Of a stretch of DNA of 64,000 nt, positions 53,499-63,203 are shown piece by piece. Below the pieces are notes generated by a model, which saw only the letters and a program-made list of their open reading frames with translations, was not told the origin of the DNA and searched no databases. The stretch's first letter is position 1; each line of letters begins with the position of its first letter. Source of the stretch: Sphingobacterium faecale (GTDB taxonomy: Bacteria; Bacteroidota; Bacteroidia; Sphingobacteriales; Sphingobacteriaceae); assembly GCF_016746095.1 (NCBI RefSeq), contig NZ_JAERTY010000015.1:1-64000 (forward strand). Direction: 5' to 3'. The translations under genes and the position numbers were made by a program.

Positions 53499-54503
53499 TT
53501 ATCCAATGGGCATCCGAGCCAACGGTCCGATGTCCTGGCCTACAAAATCTTTCTTAAGATATTTATGATAACCAGCGATGGCAATCATCGCTGCGTTATC
53601 TGTACAGTATTCGAATTTGGGGATGAATACATTCCATTTATAACGCTCCCCCATTGCTAATAGCTCTGTGCGTAATCCCGAATTGGCAGATACGCCACCA
53701 GCTATTGCAATATTCTTTACCCCCGTCTGCTTCGCCGCTTTCTTGAGCTTATTCAGCAAAATAGACACAATACGCCCCTGTACAGACGCACATACATCAT
53801 CTCTATATTCTTCCAAAAAAGAGGGATTTTCAACCACTTTACGTTGCACTAAATAGAGTATGGCGGTCTTAAGTCCGGAGAAACTAAAATCCAATCCCGG
53901 TATCTGAGGCTCGGGAAGACTAAATGCTTTTGGATCGCCCAACTGTGCATACTTGTCAATCAATGGCCCTCCTGGATAAGGCAGGTTTAATATCTTTGCA
54001 GTCTTATCGAAAGCTTCCCCTGCGGCATCGTCCAATGTCTGTCCGATCAACTCCATATCAAAATAATCCTTGACCAATACAATCTGGGTATGTCCCCCCG
54101 AAACAGTCAAACATAAAAAAGGAAAAGAGGGGCGAGGATCATCAATAAAATGAGCTAGAATATGCGCTTGCATATGGTTGACTTCAATCAGTGGAATCTG
54201 ACGCGCAAGAGCAAAGGACTTCGCAAAAGAGGTACCGACCAATAATGAACCCAATAACCCTGGTCCTCTTGTAAAAGCAACCGCATCTATATCATTTTTT
54301 GTAACTTTGGCCTGTATTATTGCTTGGTCTACGGTCGGTATTATATTTTGTTGGTGTACCCTCGATGCTAATTCAGGAACTACACCGCCATATTTCGCAT
54401 GAATTGCTTGACTCGCAATAATATTTGACTTAATTTCACCATCTATACAGATGGAGGCTGAAGTTTCATCACAAGAAGATTCTATTCCGAGGATAATTGC
54501 CAT
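53499..54503 (-). CDS. tsaD: tRNA N6-threonylcarbamoyltransferase TsaD
   Basis: 334 aa. Universal enzyme for t6A37 in ANN-decoding tRNAs. IETSCDE-type start (GIESSCDETSASI), metal-binding HMQAH, SGGHTQIVL, PYPGGP, SGLKTA and CTDNAAMIA are all present. Essential in most bacteria. Its start lies 7 nt inside the divergent tamB start. Confidence 0.97.
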   Translation of the reverse strand: MAIILGIESSCDETSASICIDGEIKSNIIASQAIHAKYGGVVPELASRVHQQNIIPTVDQAIIQAKVTKNDIDAVAFTRGPGLLGSLLVGTSFAKSFALARQIPLIEVNHMQAHILAHFIDDPRPSFPFLCLTVSGGHTQIVLVKDYFDMELIGQTLDDAAGEAFDKTAKILNLPYPGGPLIDKYAQLGDPKAFSLPEPQIPGLDFSFSGLKTAILYLVQRKVVENPSFLEEYRDDVCASVQGRIVSILLNKLKKAAKQTGVKNIAIAGGVSANSGLRTELLAMGERYKWNVFIPKFEYCTDNAAMIAIAGYHKYLKKDFVGQDIGPLARMPIG

Positions 54504-57500
54504 TTGAGGAAGTAATTTTAAAATACAAAAGTATCAAAAAAATACTAAAAATAACGCTAATAACTCTCGCTAGTATCCTTTTGCTAGTTGTTCTTGCTGT
54601 TTTATCCCTTCAATTTCAGTCTGTACAAACCTATGTCTCAAAGAAGGTGGCAACTTACCTATCAAACGAGCTGAACAGCGACATTACAATAGACTATGTA
54701 TATTTTAAACCTTTTTCTTCAATCACCATAAAAGGATTCAATGTCAAAGACAGTCACGGTGTACCAATACTCGCCGCAAATGAGCTTTCGGCCAGTATAT
54801 CACTAACGCAAATCTTTAACAATAAGATAGCCGTAGAAGAACTGACCCTCAAAGAAGGATTTGTTAATATCGAATTGTATAAAGACAGTTCAAATTTCTC
54901 TTCCATAGCAAAATACTTTAGCCCCAAAAAAGACAAGAAACCACAGAAAAAGAAACAGATTGACCTCAGACTGGAGAAAGCAACCTTTGTAAACAACCAT
55001 TTCAAATTACGCAACTATAATTTCAAAGGACATAATAAAGGAGTAGATTTTGCCAATCTAGATATTACCGAATTTTCGGCTGTATTGGATAAAATCAAAA
55101 TTGACTCCGTAATAGCGGCAGATATTTCAGGATTTACGCTCCGTGAAAGGTCAGGTTTATTTATCCAACAGCTGGACGCCTCGGCTTCCTATGGTGCAAA
55201 AAAGATGGAGTTTAAAAACCTGCTCTTAAAGACTAATCGTTCAGTCGTACAGGATTACGTCTGCTTTGAATACGACAAAATAGGGGATTTCTCGGAATTT
55301 ATAACTGATGTAAAAATAACGAGTAATCTAAAAAATGCCTCCGTTGATTCGAAGGATATCGAGTACTTTGCTCCGACCATGCGTTACGTGGTTTTTAAAA
55401 CCAATGTACACCAGGCATCTCTAAAAGGTACAGTATCCAATATCGATGCCCGAAACGTGCATCTATCTACAGGGAAAAACACAGAACTAAAAGGCAATCT
55501 CTCGATAAAGGGCCTACCCGATATCGACAAGACACTATTTAAAGTCCAACTAGCAAAATTGCAGACATCTCCGAAAGATGTCGAATTGCTCGTTTCTCAA
55601 CTCGCAAACAAGAAGGAATTTGTTTTACCTGAACAAATACATCAATTTCAACAAACAACATTCCAAGGTAGGTTTGATGGGTTCTACAACGACTTTTTGG
55701 TGGATGGTAATTTCAACACTGCAATTGGAAATATTATCACGAAAAGTAATATCAACCTAAAAAAGGAACTCAAATATAAAGGACAGCTGTCTTCGAAGCA
55801 ACTGAATGTTGGAACTTTACTAGCTATTAATACGGTAGGCAATACCGGATTCGAACTCGATTTTAAAGGACAGGGGTTAAATATGGAAGAGCTACTGTTA
55901 CAGTTTTCAGGAAAACTAAGCAACAGTAAGTTACTAAATTATTCCTATGATCAAATTTCAGTCAATGCCTCGCTTAAAGATAAAATACTGGAAATAAATG
56001 GAAATGTAGCAGATGAGAACCTGACTATAGACTACCAGTCTACTCTTGATTGGAAACAGGAATCCCCGAGCTATCTACTCGATACCGAAATCCACTATGC
56101 CAATCTAAATAAACTGGGCTTTATCGATAAGGATAGTGTGGCAATACATGGTGCTCATATCAATACGAATCTAATTGGAAATTCCTTAAATACACTGACA
56201 GGACACCTGGACGCAACGGCGATCCAGTTATCCACGATAAAAGGTAATTTCAACATCAAATCACTCCAATTCAAAGCTGAAGGAACTGAAAGTGACAGGT
56301 CATTAATGCTAAATTCCGATATATTGGATGCGAAAATGGTCGGAGTTATTGATTTAAATACTATAGTCCCCTATTTCAAGTCATTAGCCATGCGTTATGC
56401 TCCAGCCATAGGTATAGATACACATCCCTACAATCCACAAGACTTTAATCTGGACATTCATATAAAATCGTTTACACCTATAGCGGCACTATTAGATCCT
56501 TCGCTCAGCCTACATGACGGAGCCCATCTAACTGCGATATTCTCTTCAGAACAATACACTGCTCAATTTGTCGCTTTCAGCCCATCAGTGCTTTATAAAG
56601 GGGTCAAACTAACCAATCTTTCAATTAAGGAGAATGCAGACGACAAAGCGTTTTCCCTGGATGTACTAGCCGACCGAATGAGCCTAGGCGACAGCACCTA
56701 TATCAATAATATCGTCATCCGTAATGTATTAGCAAATGACAGCCTATTATTTAACGTTCGCATGTCTGAAAAAAATGCTATCAACTACCTAGACCTAAAC
56801 GGGAACATACATTTTGCACATAATGCACCTGCTTATATTAAGTTTAAGCCCTCCTCTATTATCATCAATAAGGAATCTTGGCAACTTAACGATAATGCCG
56901 CTATGCGAGTTTCTAAGGGGAAATTTTATATTTCCAACCTCATCCTAAGTCAAGCGCAGCAACGTATCAAACTGAACGGTATTCTGTCTAACGAAAACGA
57001 CAAAATAAATGTTCAATTCGATAAATTCAGCTTGACTTCTCTTCATGGTATAACGAGTCCTTTAGGTATTGAGCTCAGTGGTTTTCTCAGTGGTGAGGTC
57101 GAAATAACTTCACTCTTTAAAACCCCCTTTGCTTCAGGCAACATATCCACAACACCCATCATATATAATGGTCTACCTATCGGCCAATTAAATCTGAAAG
57201 CGGATTTTGATCCTAATATCGGTACAGCAAACGTCGATATGGCACTTATGGACGAGCGAAATAGAGGGGTTAATCTTCAAGGAACCTACAATTTCTACAA
57301 CGATAATGAACCATTGAATCTGTCAGGAAAACTCAATGAAACTGATTTAATGCTATTTCAGCCCTTTCTTAAAAACCTGGTGTCTGATCTACAGGGTAAA
57401 TCAACTGCGGACGTCAATATAAAAGGGACGTTCAAAAATCCGAAAATCACAGGAGTAGGCCGTTTTAGCAATGCTCAATTTGTGGTTAACTACCTTAAGA

Positions 57501-58930
57501 CGCGCTATTTTGTAGACAATCAAATGGCAATGGTAGAAAATAATGCTATTATGTTGCAGAATCTGCAAATCCGGGACAGCAAAAATCAAGTCGCTACGGC
57601 AAATGGTATCATTAACCTTTCTAAGTTAGCTTCGCCCTATATTGATGTAGATGTCAATGGAACGAACTTTATGATTTTGAATACGACCTATAAGGACAAC
57701 AATCAATACTTCGGTACAGCGCATGCCACGGGGACATTCCGCTTTAAGGGCTATACCTCCGCTATTGACATTGATATCAATGCAAAATCGGAGAAAGGGA
57801 CGGTACTGACCATTCCATTCAACAGTGCGATGACGGTATCGGATAGCGATTTTATCTACTTCATCAGCAAAGACTCCACAGAAAACGAAAAGCAACAGCG
57901 AAAATCATTATTCAAAGGAATAACGATGAATATGAACTTCAGTCTAACAGCGGACGCTGAAATCAATCTTCAGACGAACCCAGGTTCGTTAAAAGGAAAT
58001 GGACTGGGAGAAATTGGCATGAAGATAACCTCCTTGGGAGATTTCGAAATGTTTGGCGATTACACCGTCAACACTGGAAAATTCCACTTTACAGCACAAG
58101 ACTTTATCAATAAATACTTTGACATTAAAGAAGGTGGGACTATCCGCTGGACAGGTAACCCGAGTGAAGCAAACATAAACCTAACTGCAATATACCAGCA
58201 AAGAACGGCTATCGGACCACTCTATAATGCTGCTGGAAGAACCGGAGATGATGAACGCGTACTCGCTCAGGCAGATATGTTAATAAAAGGCACTCTGGAA
58301 CAGCCAGACATTACTTTCGACCTTAATTTTCCGCAAAACCCTTATATAAAAGACCAACTTCAGAGCTATTTAAGTGATATCAACAACGTCAACCAACAGG
58401 CACTAAGTCTGATCGTGAGACGTAGTTTTACGCCCAACTCGACGAGTGAAATTGGAAAAGAGGTCAACAGTACGTTACTATCTGCGGGAACAGAAATTGC
58501 ATTCAACCAACTGAACAATATCATCTCTCAATCGCTCAATGTAAACTTCTTCGATCTAAACATCCGGTCTTTCAATGATGCATCTGCTTCGGTAAGACTA
58601 TTGAACGATCGCCTCATTCTAACTGGAGGGATTACGGATCGAACCAACTATCAAGCCAATGACCTTACCTTCTTTAGGGAGGGAATAACCACAGATGCGG
58701 AGCTGACCTATAGACTACGAAAAGACGGCAATCTTATCTTGAGAGCATATAATAGACCTTACACGCGAAACTTCCTGATACGGATGAATGAAGGGGAGTA
58801 TATCAGTGCCTTTGGGGTGGTATACCGTCAGGAGTTTGACACATTCCAGGAATTCTGGAAAAAAATGTGGAACTGGGGCTACCGTAAGGAACAAAAGCCA
58901 AAAGAAGAAACGAAAAAAAAAGATAAGTAG
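54497..58930 (+). CDS. tamB: TamB/DUF490 translocation and assembly module protein
   Basis: 1477 aa. N-terminal membrane anchor (about 13-33), then a very long beta-rich (beta-taco) periplasmic body, and a C-terminal DUF490 domain (FKGITMNMNFSLTADAEINL, GEIGMKITSLGDFEMFGDYT, EQPDITFDLNFPQNPYIKDQ). It bridges the envelope to move lipids or help barrel insertion. It ends in a Lys/Glu-rich tail. No ATG precedes the anchor: TTG at 54497 is the likely start and overlaps tsaD's start divergently by 7 nt. A BamA-like TamA gene is not adjacent. Confidence 0.92.
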   Translation: MPFEEVILKYKSIKKILKITLITLASILLLVVLAVLSLQFQSVQTYVSKKVATYLSNELNSDITIDYVYFKPFSSITIKGFNVKDSHGVPILAANELSASISLTQIFNNKIAVEELTLKEGFVNIELYKDSSNFSSIAKYFSPKKDKKPQKKKQIDLRLEKATFVNNHFKLRNYNFKGHNKGVDFANLDITEFSAVLDKIKIDSVIAADISGFTLRERSGLFIQQLDASASYGAKKMEFKNLLLKTNRSVVQDYVCFEYDKIGDFSEFITDVKITSNLKNASVDSKDIEYFAPTMRYVVFKTNVHQASLKGTVSNIDARNVHLSTGKNTELKGNLSIKGLPDIDKTLFKVQLAKLQTSPKDVELLVSQLANKKEFVLPEQIHQFQQTTFQGRFDGFYNDFLVDGNFNTAIGNIITKSNINLKKELKYKGQLSSKQLNVGTLLAINTVGNTGFELDFKGQGLNMEELLLQFSGKLSNSKLLNYSYDQISVNASLKDKILEINGNVADENLTIDYQSTLDWKQESPSYLLDTEIHYANLNKLGFIDKDSVAIHGAHINTNLIGNSLNTLTGHLDATAIQLSTIKGNFNIKSLQFKAEGTESDRSLMLNSDILDAKMVGVIDLNTIVPYFKSLAMRYAPAIGIDTHPYNPQDFNLDIHIKSFTPIAALLDPSLSLHDGAHLTAIFSSEQYTAQFVAFSPSVLYKGVKLTNLSIKENADDKAFSLDVLADRMSLGDSTYINNIVIRNVLANDSLLFNVRMSEKNAINYLDLNGNIHFAHNAPAYIKFKPSSIIINKESWQLNDNAAMRVSKGKFYISNLILSQAQQRIKLNGILSNENDKINVQFDKFSLTSLHGITSPLGIELSGFLSGEVEITSLFKTPFASGNISTTPIIYNGLPIGQLNLKADFDPNIGTANVDMALMDERNRGVNLQGTYNFYNDNEPLNLSGKLNETDLMLFQPFLKNLVSDLQGKSTADVNIKGTFKNPKITGVGRFSNAQFVVNYLKTRYFVDNQMAMVENNAIMLQNLQIRDSKNQVATANGIINLSKLASPYIDVDVNGTNFMILNTTYKDNNQYFGTAHATGTFRFKGYTSAIDIDINAKSEKGTVLTIPFNSAMTVSDSDFIYFISKDSTENEKQQRKSLFKGITMNMNFSLTADAEINLQTNPGSLKGNGLGEIGMKITSLGDFEMFGDYTVNTGKFHFTAQDFINKYFDIKEGGTIRWTGNPSEANINLTAIYQQRTAIGPLYNAAGRTGDDERVLAQADMLIKGTLEQPDITFDLNFPQNPYIKDQLQSYLSDINNVNQQALSLIVRRSFTPNSTSEIGKEVNSTLLSAGTEIAFNQLNNIISQSLNVNFFDLNIRSFNDASASVRLLNDRLILTGGITDRTNYQANDLTFFREGITTDAELTYRLRKDGNLILRAYNRPYTRNFLIRMNEGEYISAFGVVYRQEFDTFQEFWKKMWNWGYRKEQKPKEETKKKDK
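54526..54533 (-). promoter_or_regulatory. -7 box TACTTTTG of tsaD
   Basis: Exact TAnnTTTG match on the minus strand 22 nt before the tsaD ATG, lying inside the tamB coding sequence. Confidence 0.5.
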
Positions 58931-58939
58931 TTTTTAGAT

Positions 58940-60094
58940 TTAGCGCCAAATACTGACAGCTTGAACCTTGTTATCTTCCGCAAATTGATTGGCTAAAGCA
59001 TTAAACCGTGACCTCAACAATATCTGTCTGCCCGCAAAGGTTTTGGTATAATACAGATCTGCGTCACCCACCTGCTGCTGCCAATTATTCAAAAAATCGG
59101 TCGCCAATGCCGTTTTTTTGCCCAACACTACGGGTACTGCATGATAGTCCTGCTGATTGAAAAGGCCTAATACCTTACTCTTTCTTACGATGATAAATCG
59201 AGGCTCATCAACAGGGTTGACAATTTCTTGGATCATCTGAATAAAGCGGGACTGTTCATAAGCTGTTCCACCCTCCATATGACAATAGACATTACCGTCT
59301 TCATCTCCAAAAGTCAGCACCTTCAACTCATCAATCGGTGTATGAAACAGTTGGGCTTTACATACGGTCATTAATAATGCATTTCCAATTTGATAGATGT
59401 CCTTGGTGATGTCTCTATACTTGTGGTAATACTGAAAAGACCGGACAGTCTGTCTTCCATAGAAAACTGTCGCGACTCCAAACATTCCCATTATAGCATA
59501 GCCTGCTGATTGTCCTAGGCTTATTCTCATAAATTTGCCTAAAACCTGAGTTGAGGTCTCCATAAAGAACAATTTAGAAAGGGTCTTTCACCATTCACTT
59601 TTCAAATGATGGGCTACATCCACAACAATGGTCTTTACACCTGCAGCCTTGAGACCCTAAACGACCTTACCGAGATTCAGAAAGTTTGATTTCTTACGCT
59701 CAATGACGTCATACTCGTGTGTATAGTCTACGACTATTAGCTCTTCTTTTTTATTGTCACAAGCGGCATGCAAACTTTGATAAGTGGCAACTGTAATTAG
59801 TTTTGGTTCGTGTATACTACAAGTAATCCAATCGGGCTCATTATCTTCCTGTAGGAACAACTCGCAAAAACGTTGAATCCACTGATTTCGGATAGCAATA
59901 GTAGGGGCCAGTATTAAGGTAGGAGTTCCAATTCGTAACATAACCTCTAGGCCCAGAACAGTTTTCCCTGATCCAGGTGGGGCTATCACATGAAGATGCT
60001 CATCACTTAGATGCTCATCCAACGCATCCAAAACACGTTTTTGATAACTTCTCCAAGGGTATTTAAATTGTATTCTATCAGAAAAAACAGACAT
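58940..60094 (-). pseudogene. Decayed DEAD/DEAH-box helicase gene
   Basis: Reading on the minus strand, 60094-59657 encodes a helicase N terminus (YPWRSYQKRVLDALDEHL, Walker A APPGSGKTVLG, TLILAPTIAIRNQWIQRF, KLITVATYQSLHAA) that ends at a stop. The continuing sequence in another frame reads LKAAGVKTIVVDVAHHLKSEW, a Walker B whose E is V and whose next W codon is TGA. The central several hundred residues are missing, and 59572-58940 encodes a C-terminal part (MFGVATVFYGRQTVRSFQYY ... VQAVSIWR). Thus: internal deletion, at least one frameshift and an internal stop. Neither fragment is likely functional. Confidence 0.8.
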
Positions 60095-60213
60095 AAACTA
60101 ACTATACAATTTTAGTAGACACTTCAATTCATAACTCGAACAGGCGAACAATTGTAAGGGTAACACGAAAAAAACAATACTTTCTTCATACACTGGATCA
60201 TAAACTAAAATAT

Positions 60214-60239
60214 AAAAGCTCTCCATCTGGAGAGCTTTT
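60214..60239. terminator. Terminator of tex
   Basis: AAAAGCTCTCC/GGAGAGCTTTT stem with a 4-nt loop at the 3' end of the minus-strand tex gene. Confidence 0.8.
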
Positions 60240-60243
60240 ATTG

Positions 60244-62463
60244 TTATTTAAATCTACTGGCCAATGCTGCCAACTTAGAGGCCATATCCGTCTCAGGAGC
60301 CTTCTGTTCTCTTTTATCTGTACGTTTGCGAGGGGCTTTGTCTTCTGTTTTCATAGACAAGCCAATACGGTTACGCCGCTCGTCAACTTCGGTAACTGTT
60401 ACCATAACGCTCTGTTGTACTTTTACAATCTCATGTGGATCTGACACAAAGTGATTGGCCAACTGGCTGAGATGTACGAGACCATCCTGATGTACGCCGA
60501 TATCTACAAATGCGCCAAAATTGGTAATATTAGTAACGATTCCAGGTAATTTCATACCGACTTTAAGATCCTTGATCGCGTTTATACCTTCTGTAAAAGA
60601 AAATGCTTCAAATTGCTCGCGTGGATCCAATCCTGGTTTGGCAAGTTCTGCTAGAATATCATTTAAGGTCGGTAGACCTACCTCATCACTAATGTATTTT
60701 TTTAAATCGATACGCTTTCTCAGCTGCGCATCGGTCATCAGCTCCCCAACCTCTACACCTAAATCTTTGGCCATCTGCTCGACGAGATTATACCGTTCAG
60801 GATGCACTGCTGATGAGTCTAGAGGGTGCTGTCCATTACGGATACGTAAGAAACCTGCAGCTTGTTCAAATGCTTTATCCCCCAAACGTGGTACTTTTTT
60901 GAGTTCACGTCTAGAACCGAAAGGGCCATTCTCTTTTCTATAATTTACAATCTGCTGCGCCAACGATGGGCCTAAGCCAGAGATATACGCTAAAATCTGC
61001 TTTGAGGCAGTATTCAATTCTACGCCTACTGCATTAACACAGGAAATAACAGTATCGTCCAACGCTGATTGTAACTTATTCTGATCTACGTCATGTTGGT
61101 ACTGTCCGACACCAATTGATTTAGGATCTATCTTAACCAGCTCTGCCAAAGGATCCATTAGTCGTCGTCCGATAGATACGGCTCCGCGCACGGTTACATC
61201 ATAGTCCGGGAACTCTTCGCGGGCTGTCTCCGATGCAGAATAAATAGATGCTCCACTTTCATTGACCATCACTAGGGTCACGCCAGACAAATTAAGTTTA
61301 CGAACGAAATCTTCGGTCTCACGGCCAGCAGTCCCATTGCCTATTGCAATAGCTTCGACATCGTATTTACGAACCAAATGTTGTACTGTTTTCTCCGCTT
61401 CGATACTTCCGCCAGCTCCGGTATGTGGGAAAATAGCGGTATTTTCCAATAGGTTGCCCTGCGCATCCAATACCACGGTCTTACATCCCGTACGGAATCC
61501 TGGATCTATCGCCAATAGGCGCTTCTGTCCCAATGGTGCGGCTAATAATAGCTGCCTTACATTGTCTGCAAAAACTTTGATAGCCTCCTCGTCTGCCTTT
61601 TGGCGGGTCAACACCCGGACCTCAGTCTCCATAGATGGTTTCAACAAACGCTTATAACCATCTAACAAAGCTAACTCCACTTGTTTAGAGGCTTCATTAT
61701 TACCTTTAATATATATCTTTTCTACACGAGGTAATATTTCTTGTTCATCGACTTCGATATCGAGATAAAGCAATTCTTCTTTTTCACCACGACGCATAGC
61801 TAGGACACGATGTGAGGGCGCACTGCTCAAAGATTCATTCCATTCGAAATAATCCTTATACTTCAATGCCTGCTCTTCTTTACCTGGCACAACACGGGAG
61901 ACAAAATGTCCTTTATCCAAAAACAACTTACGTACACATGCTCTTACTTCAGCATCTTCTGCGATGGTCTCTGCGATTATATCTCTAGCCCCAGCAAAGG
62001 CTTCTTCGACAGTATTAACACCAAGCTCCGCATTGATATATTGTTCGGCCTGTGCCTCGATATCGCCAGCTGATTGCTCCAATAAAAAATCCGCCAGAGG
62101 CTGTAAACCTTTCTCCCGAGCCATCGATGCTCTAGTTTTGCGCTTTGGCTTGTAGGGTAAGTAGATGTCCTCCAAAGCGGCCATAGTACCCACCGCATTG
62201 ATCTGCTGTGCGAGCTCAGGAGTGAGCTTACCTTGGTCTTCAATAGATTTCAAAACAGCTTCCCTACGCTTATCCAAATCACGTAATTGTTGAATTCGAT
62301 CACGAATAGCAGTGATCTGCACCTCATCTAGACTACCTGTTAACTCTTTTCGATAGCGTGAAATAAAGGGGATAGTAGCGCCTTCATCCAAAAGCTCGAT
62401 AGTTGTTCTTACCTGTCGATCAGTGAGTGACAGCTCATTCGAAATAATAATTTCGTGTAACAT
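60244..62463 (-). CDS. tex: Tex-family RNA-binding transcription accessory protein
   Basis: 739 aa, the family's usual length. Tex N-terminal domain (TIPFISRYRKELTGSLDEVQ), YqgF/RNase H-like core (LLAIDPGFRTGCKTVVLDAQ, IGNGTAGRETEDFVR), HhH region (LAYISGLGPSLAQQIVNYRK) and C-terminal S1 domain (GIVTNITNFGAFVDIGVHQD GLVHLSQL split). A basic tail ends it. Nucleic-acid binding, presumably at transcribing RNA polymerase; exact role not known. Confidence 0.95.
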   Translation of the reverse strand: MLHEIIISNELSLTDRQVRTTIELLDEGATIPFISRYRKELTGSLDEVQITAIRDRIQQLRDLDKRREAVLKSIEDQGKLTPELAQQINAVGTMAALEDIYLPYKPKRKTRASMAREKGLQPLADFLLEQSAGDIEAQAEQYINAELGVNTVEEAFAGARDIIAETIAEDAEVRACVRKLFLDKGHFVSRVVPGKEEQALKYKDYFEWNESLSSAPSHRVLAMRRGEKEELLYLDIEVDEQEILPRVEKIYIKGNNEASKQVELALLDGYKRLLKPSMETEVRVLTRQKADEEAIKVFADNVRQLLLAAPLGQKRLLAIDPGFRTGCKTVVLDAQGNLLENTAIFPHTGAGGSIEAEKTVQHLVRKYDVEAIAIGNGTAGRETEDFVRKLNLSGVTLVMVNESGASIYSASETAREEFPDYDVTVRGAVSIGRRLMDPLAELVKIDPKSIGVGQYQHDVDQNKLQSALDDTVISCVNAVGVELNTASKQILAYISGLGPSLAQQIVNYRKENGPFGSRRELKKVPRLGDKAFEQAAGFLRIRNGQHPLDSSAVHPERYNLVEQMAKDLGVEVGELMTDAQLRKRIDLKKYISDEVGLPTLNDILAELAKPGLDPREQFEAFSFTEGINAIKDLKVGMKLPGIVTNITNFGAFVDIGVHQDGLVHLSQLANHFVSDPHEIVKVQQSVMVTVTEVDERRNRIGLSMKTEDKAPRKRTDKREQKAPETDMASKLAALASRFK

Positions 62464-62489
62464 AAATTGGGAATAATCAAATAAGAAAG

Positions 62490-62524
62490 AGAAAGCTGTT
62501 GAACCTATGTTTCAACAGCTTTCC
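62490..62524. terminator. Terminator of tatA
   Basis: GAAAGCTGTTGAA/TTCAACAGCTTTC stem with a 7-nt loop, downstream of tatA on the minus strand. Confidence 0.7.
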
Positions 62525-62545
62525 ATATAATTAAAATGTGTGTTC

Positions 62546-63067
62546 TTAAGCTTGTCTTGAAGGAGAGTTTGTTGCTGGAGATTCTTCTTCGCCGTTTTTA
62601 GATTGTCCTTCTTTTGTTTCTACAGACTCTACCGTAGTATCTTCGCTAGAAACATGGTCATTGTAACCATACTTATAGTATTCGGTATCATCAACGGGAT
62701 GACCACCAGGATTGTGCTGGTAAGTGTTCTCCGGAGCGGAAAACTGTGGAAATTTCTTTTCGCCCTCAGTTTCGGCAATAGTCTGATCTTCCGAAGAACC
62801 TTCAGCTGTATTTACAACTGTATCTTCTGTCTTGGGAACATTTGTTTGAGGCTTATCTTCGACTGTAACATCTAAATCCTTTTCAAAATTATTGATTTGA
62901 TCTGAAATCTCTCTTTTTATTCCCTCAGAAGCGTCTTTAAACTCACGAATACCTTTTCCTAGGCCTCTAGCTAACTCTGGTAATTTCTTTCCTCCGAATA
63001 ATAATAGTATTACGATTACTATTAAAATCATCTCCTGCGTACCAATATTCAAAAATGCTAATGTCAT
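62546..63067 (-). CDS. tatA: Sec-independent translocase subunit TatA with extended acidic tail
   Basis: 173 aa. The N terminus has the TatA/TatE pattern: transmembrane helix (QEMILIVIVILLLFGGKKLP) then amphipathic helix (ARGLGKGIREFKDASEGIKR). About 110 further residues are acidic, Thr/Ser/Glu-rich and low complexity, longer than classical TatA. Forms the pore or membrane-thinning element for folded Tat substrates. tatC is not adjacent. Confidence 0.88.
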   Translation of the reverse strand: MTLAFLNIGTQEMILIVIVILLLFGGKKLPELARGLGKGIREFKDASEGIKREISDQINNFEKDLDVTVEDKPQTNVPKTEDTVVNTAEGSSEDQTIAETEGEKKFPQFSAPENTYQHNPGGHPVDDTEYYKYGYNDHVSSEDTTVESVETKEGQSKNGEEESPATNSPSRQA

Positions 63068-63177
63068 AACGTTAAAACTTTAGAAAAGCTAAGGTAAGTG
63101 TATTATCTTTTTACATCAATAGCTAGTTGTAATTATTTAGACACATTCGCCAGCATATTTTTCCCTTCAAACTTTCG

Positions 63178-63185
63178 TACCTTTG
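63178..63185 (+). promoter_or_regulatory. -7 box TACCTTTG of the MATE gene
   Basis: Exact TAnnTTTG match 18 nt before the ATG at 63204. Confidence 0.5.
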
Positions 63186-63203
63186 CAGACTAGTTCAAAA
63201 AAC

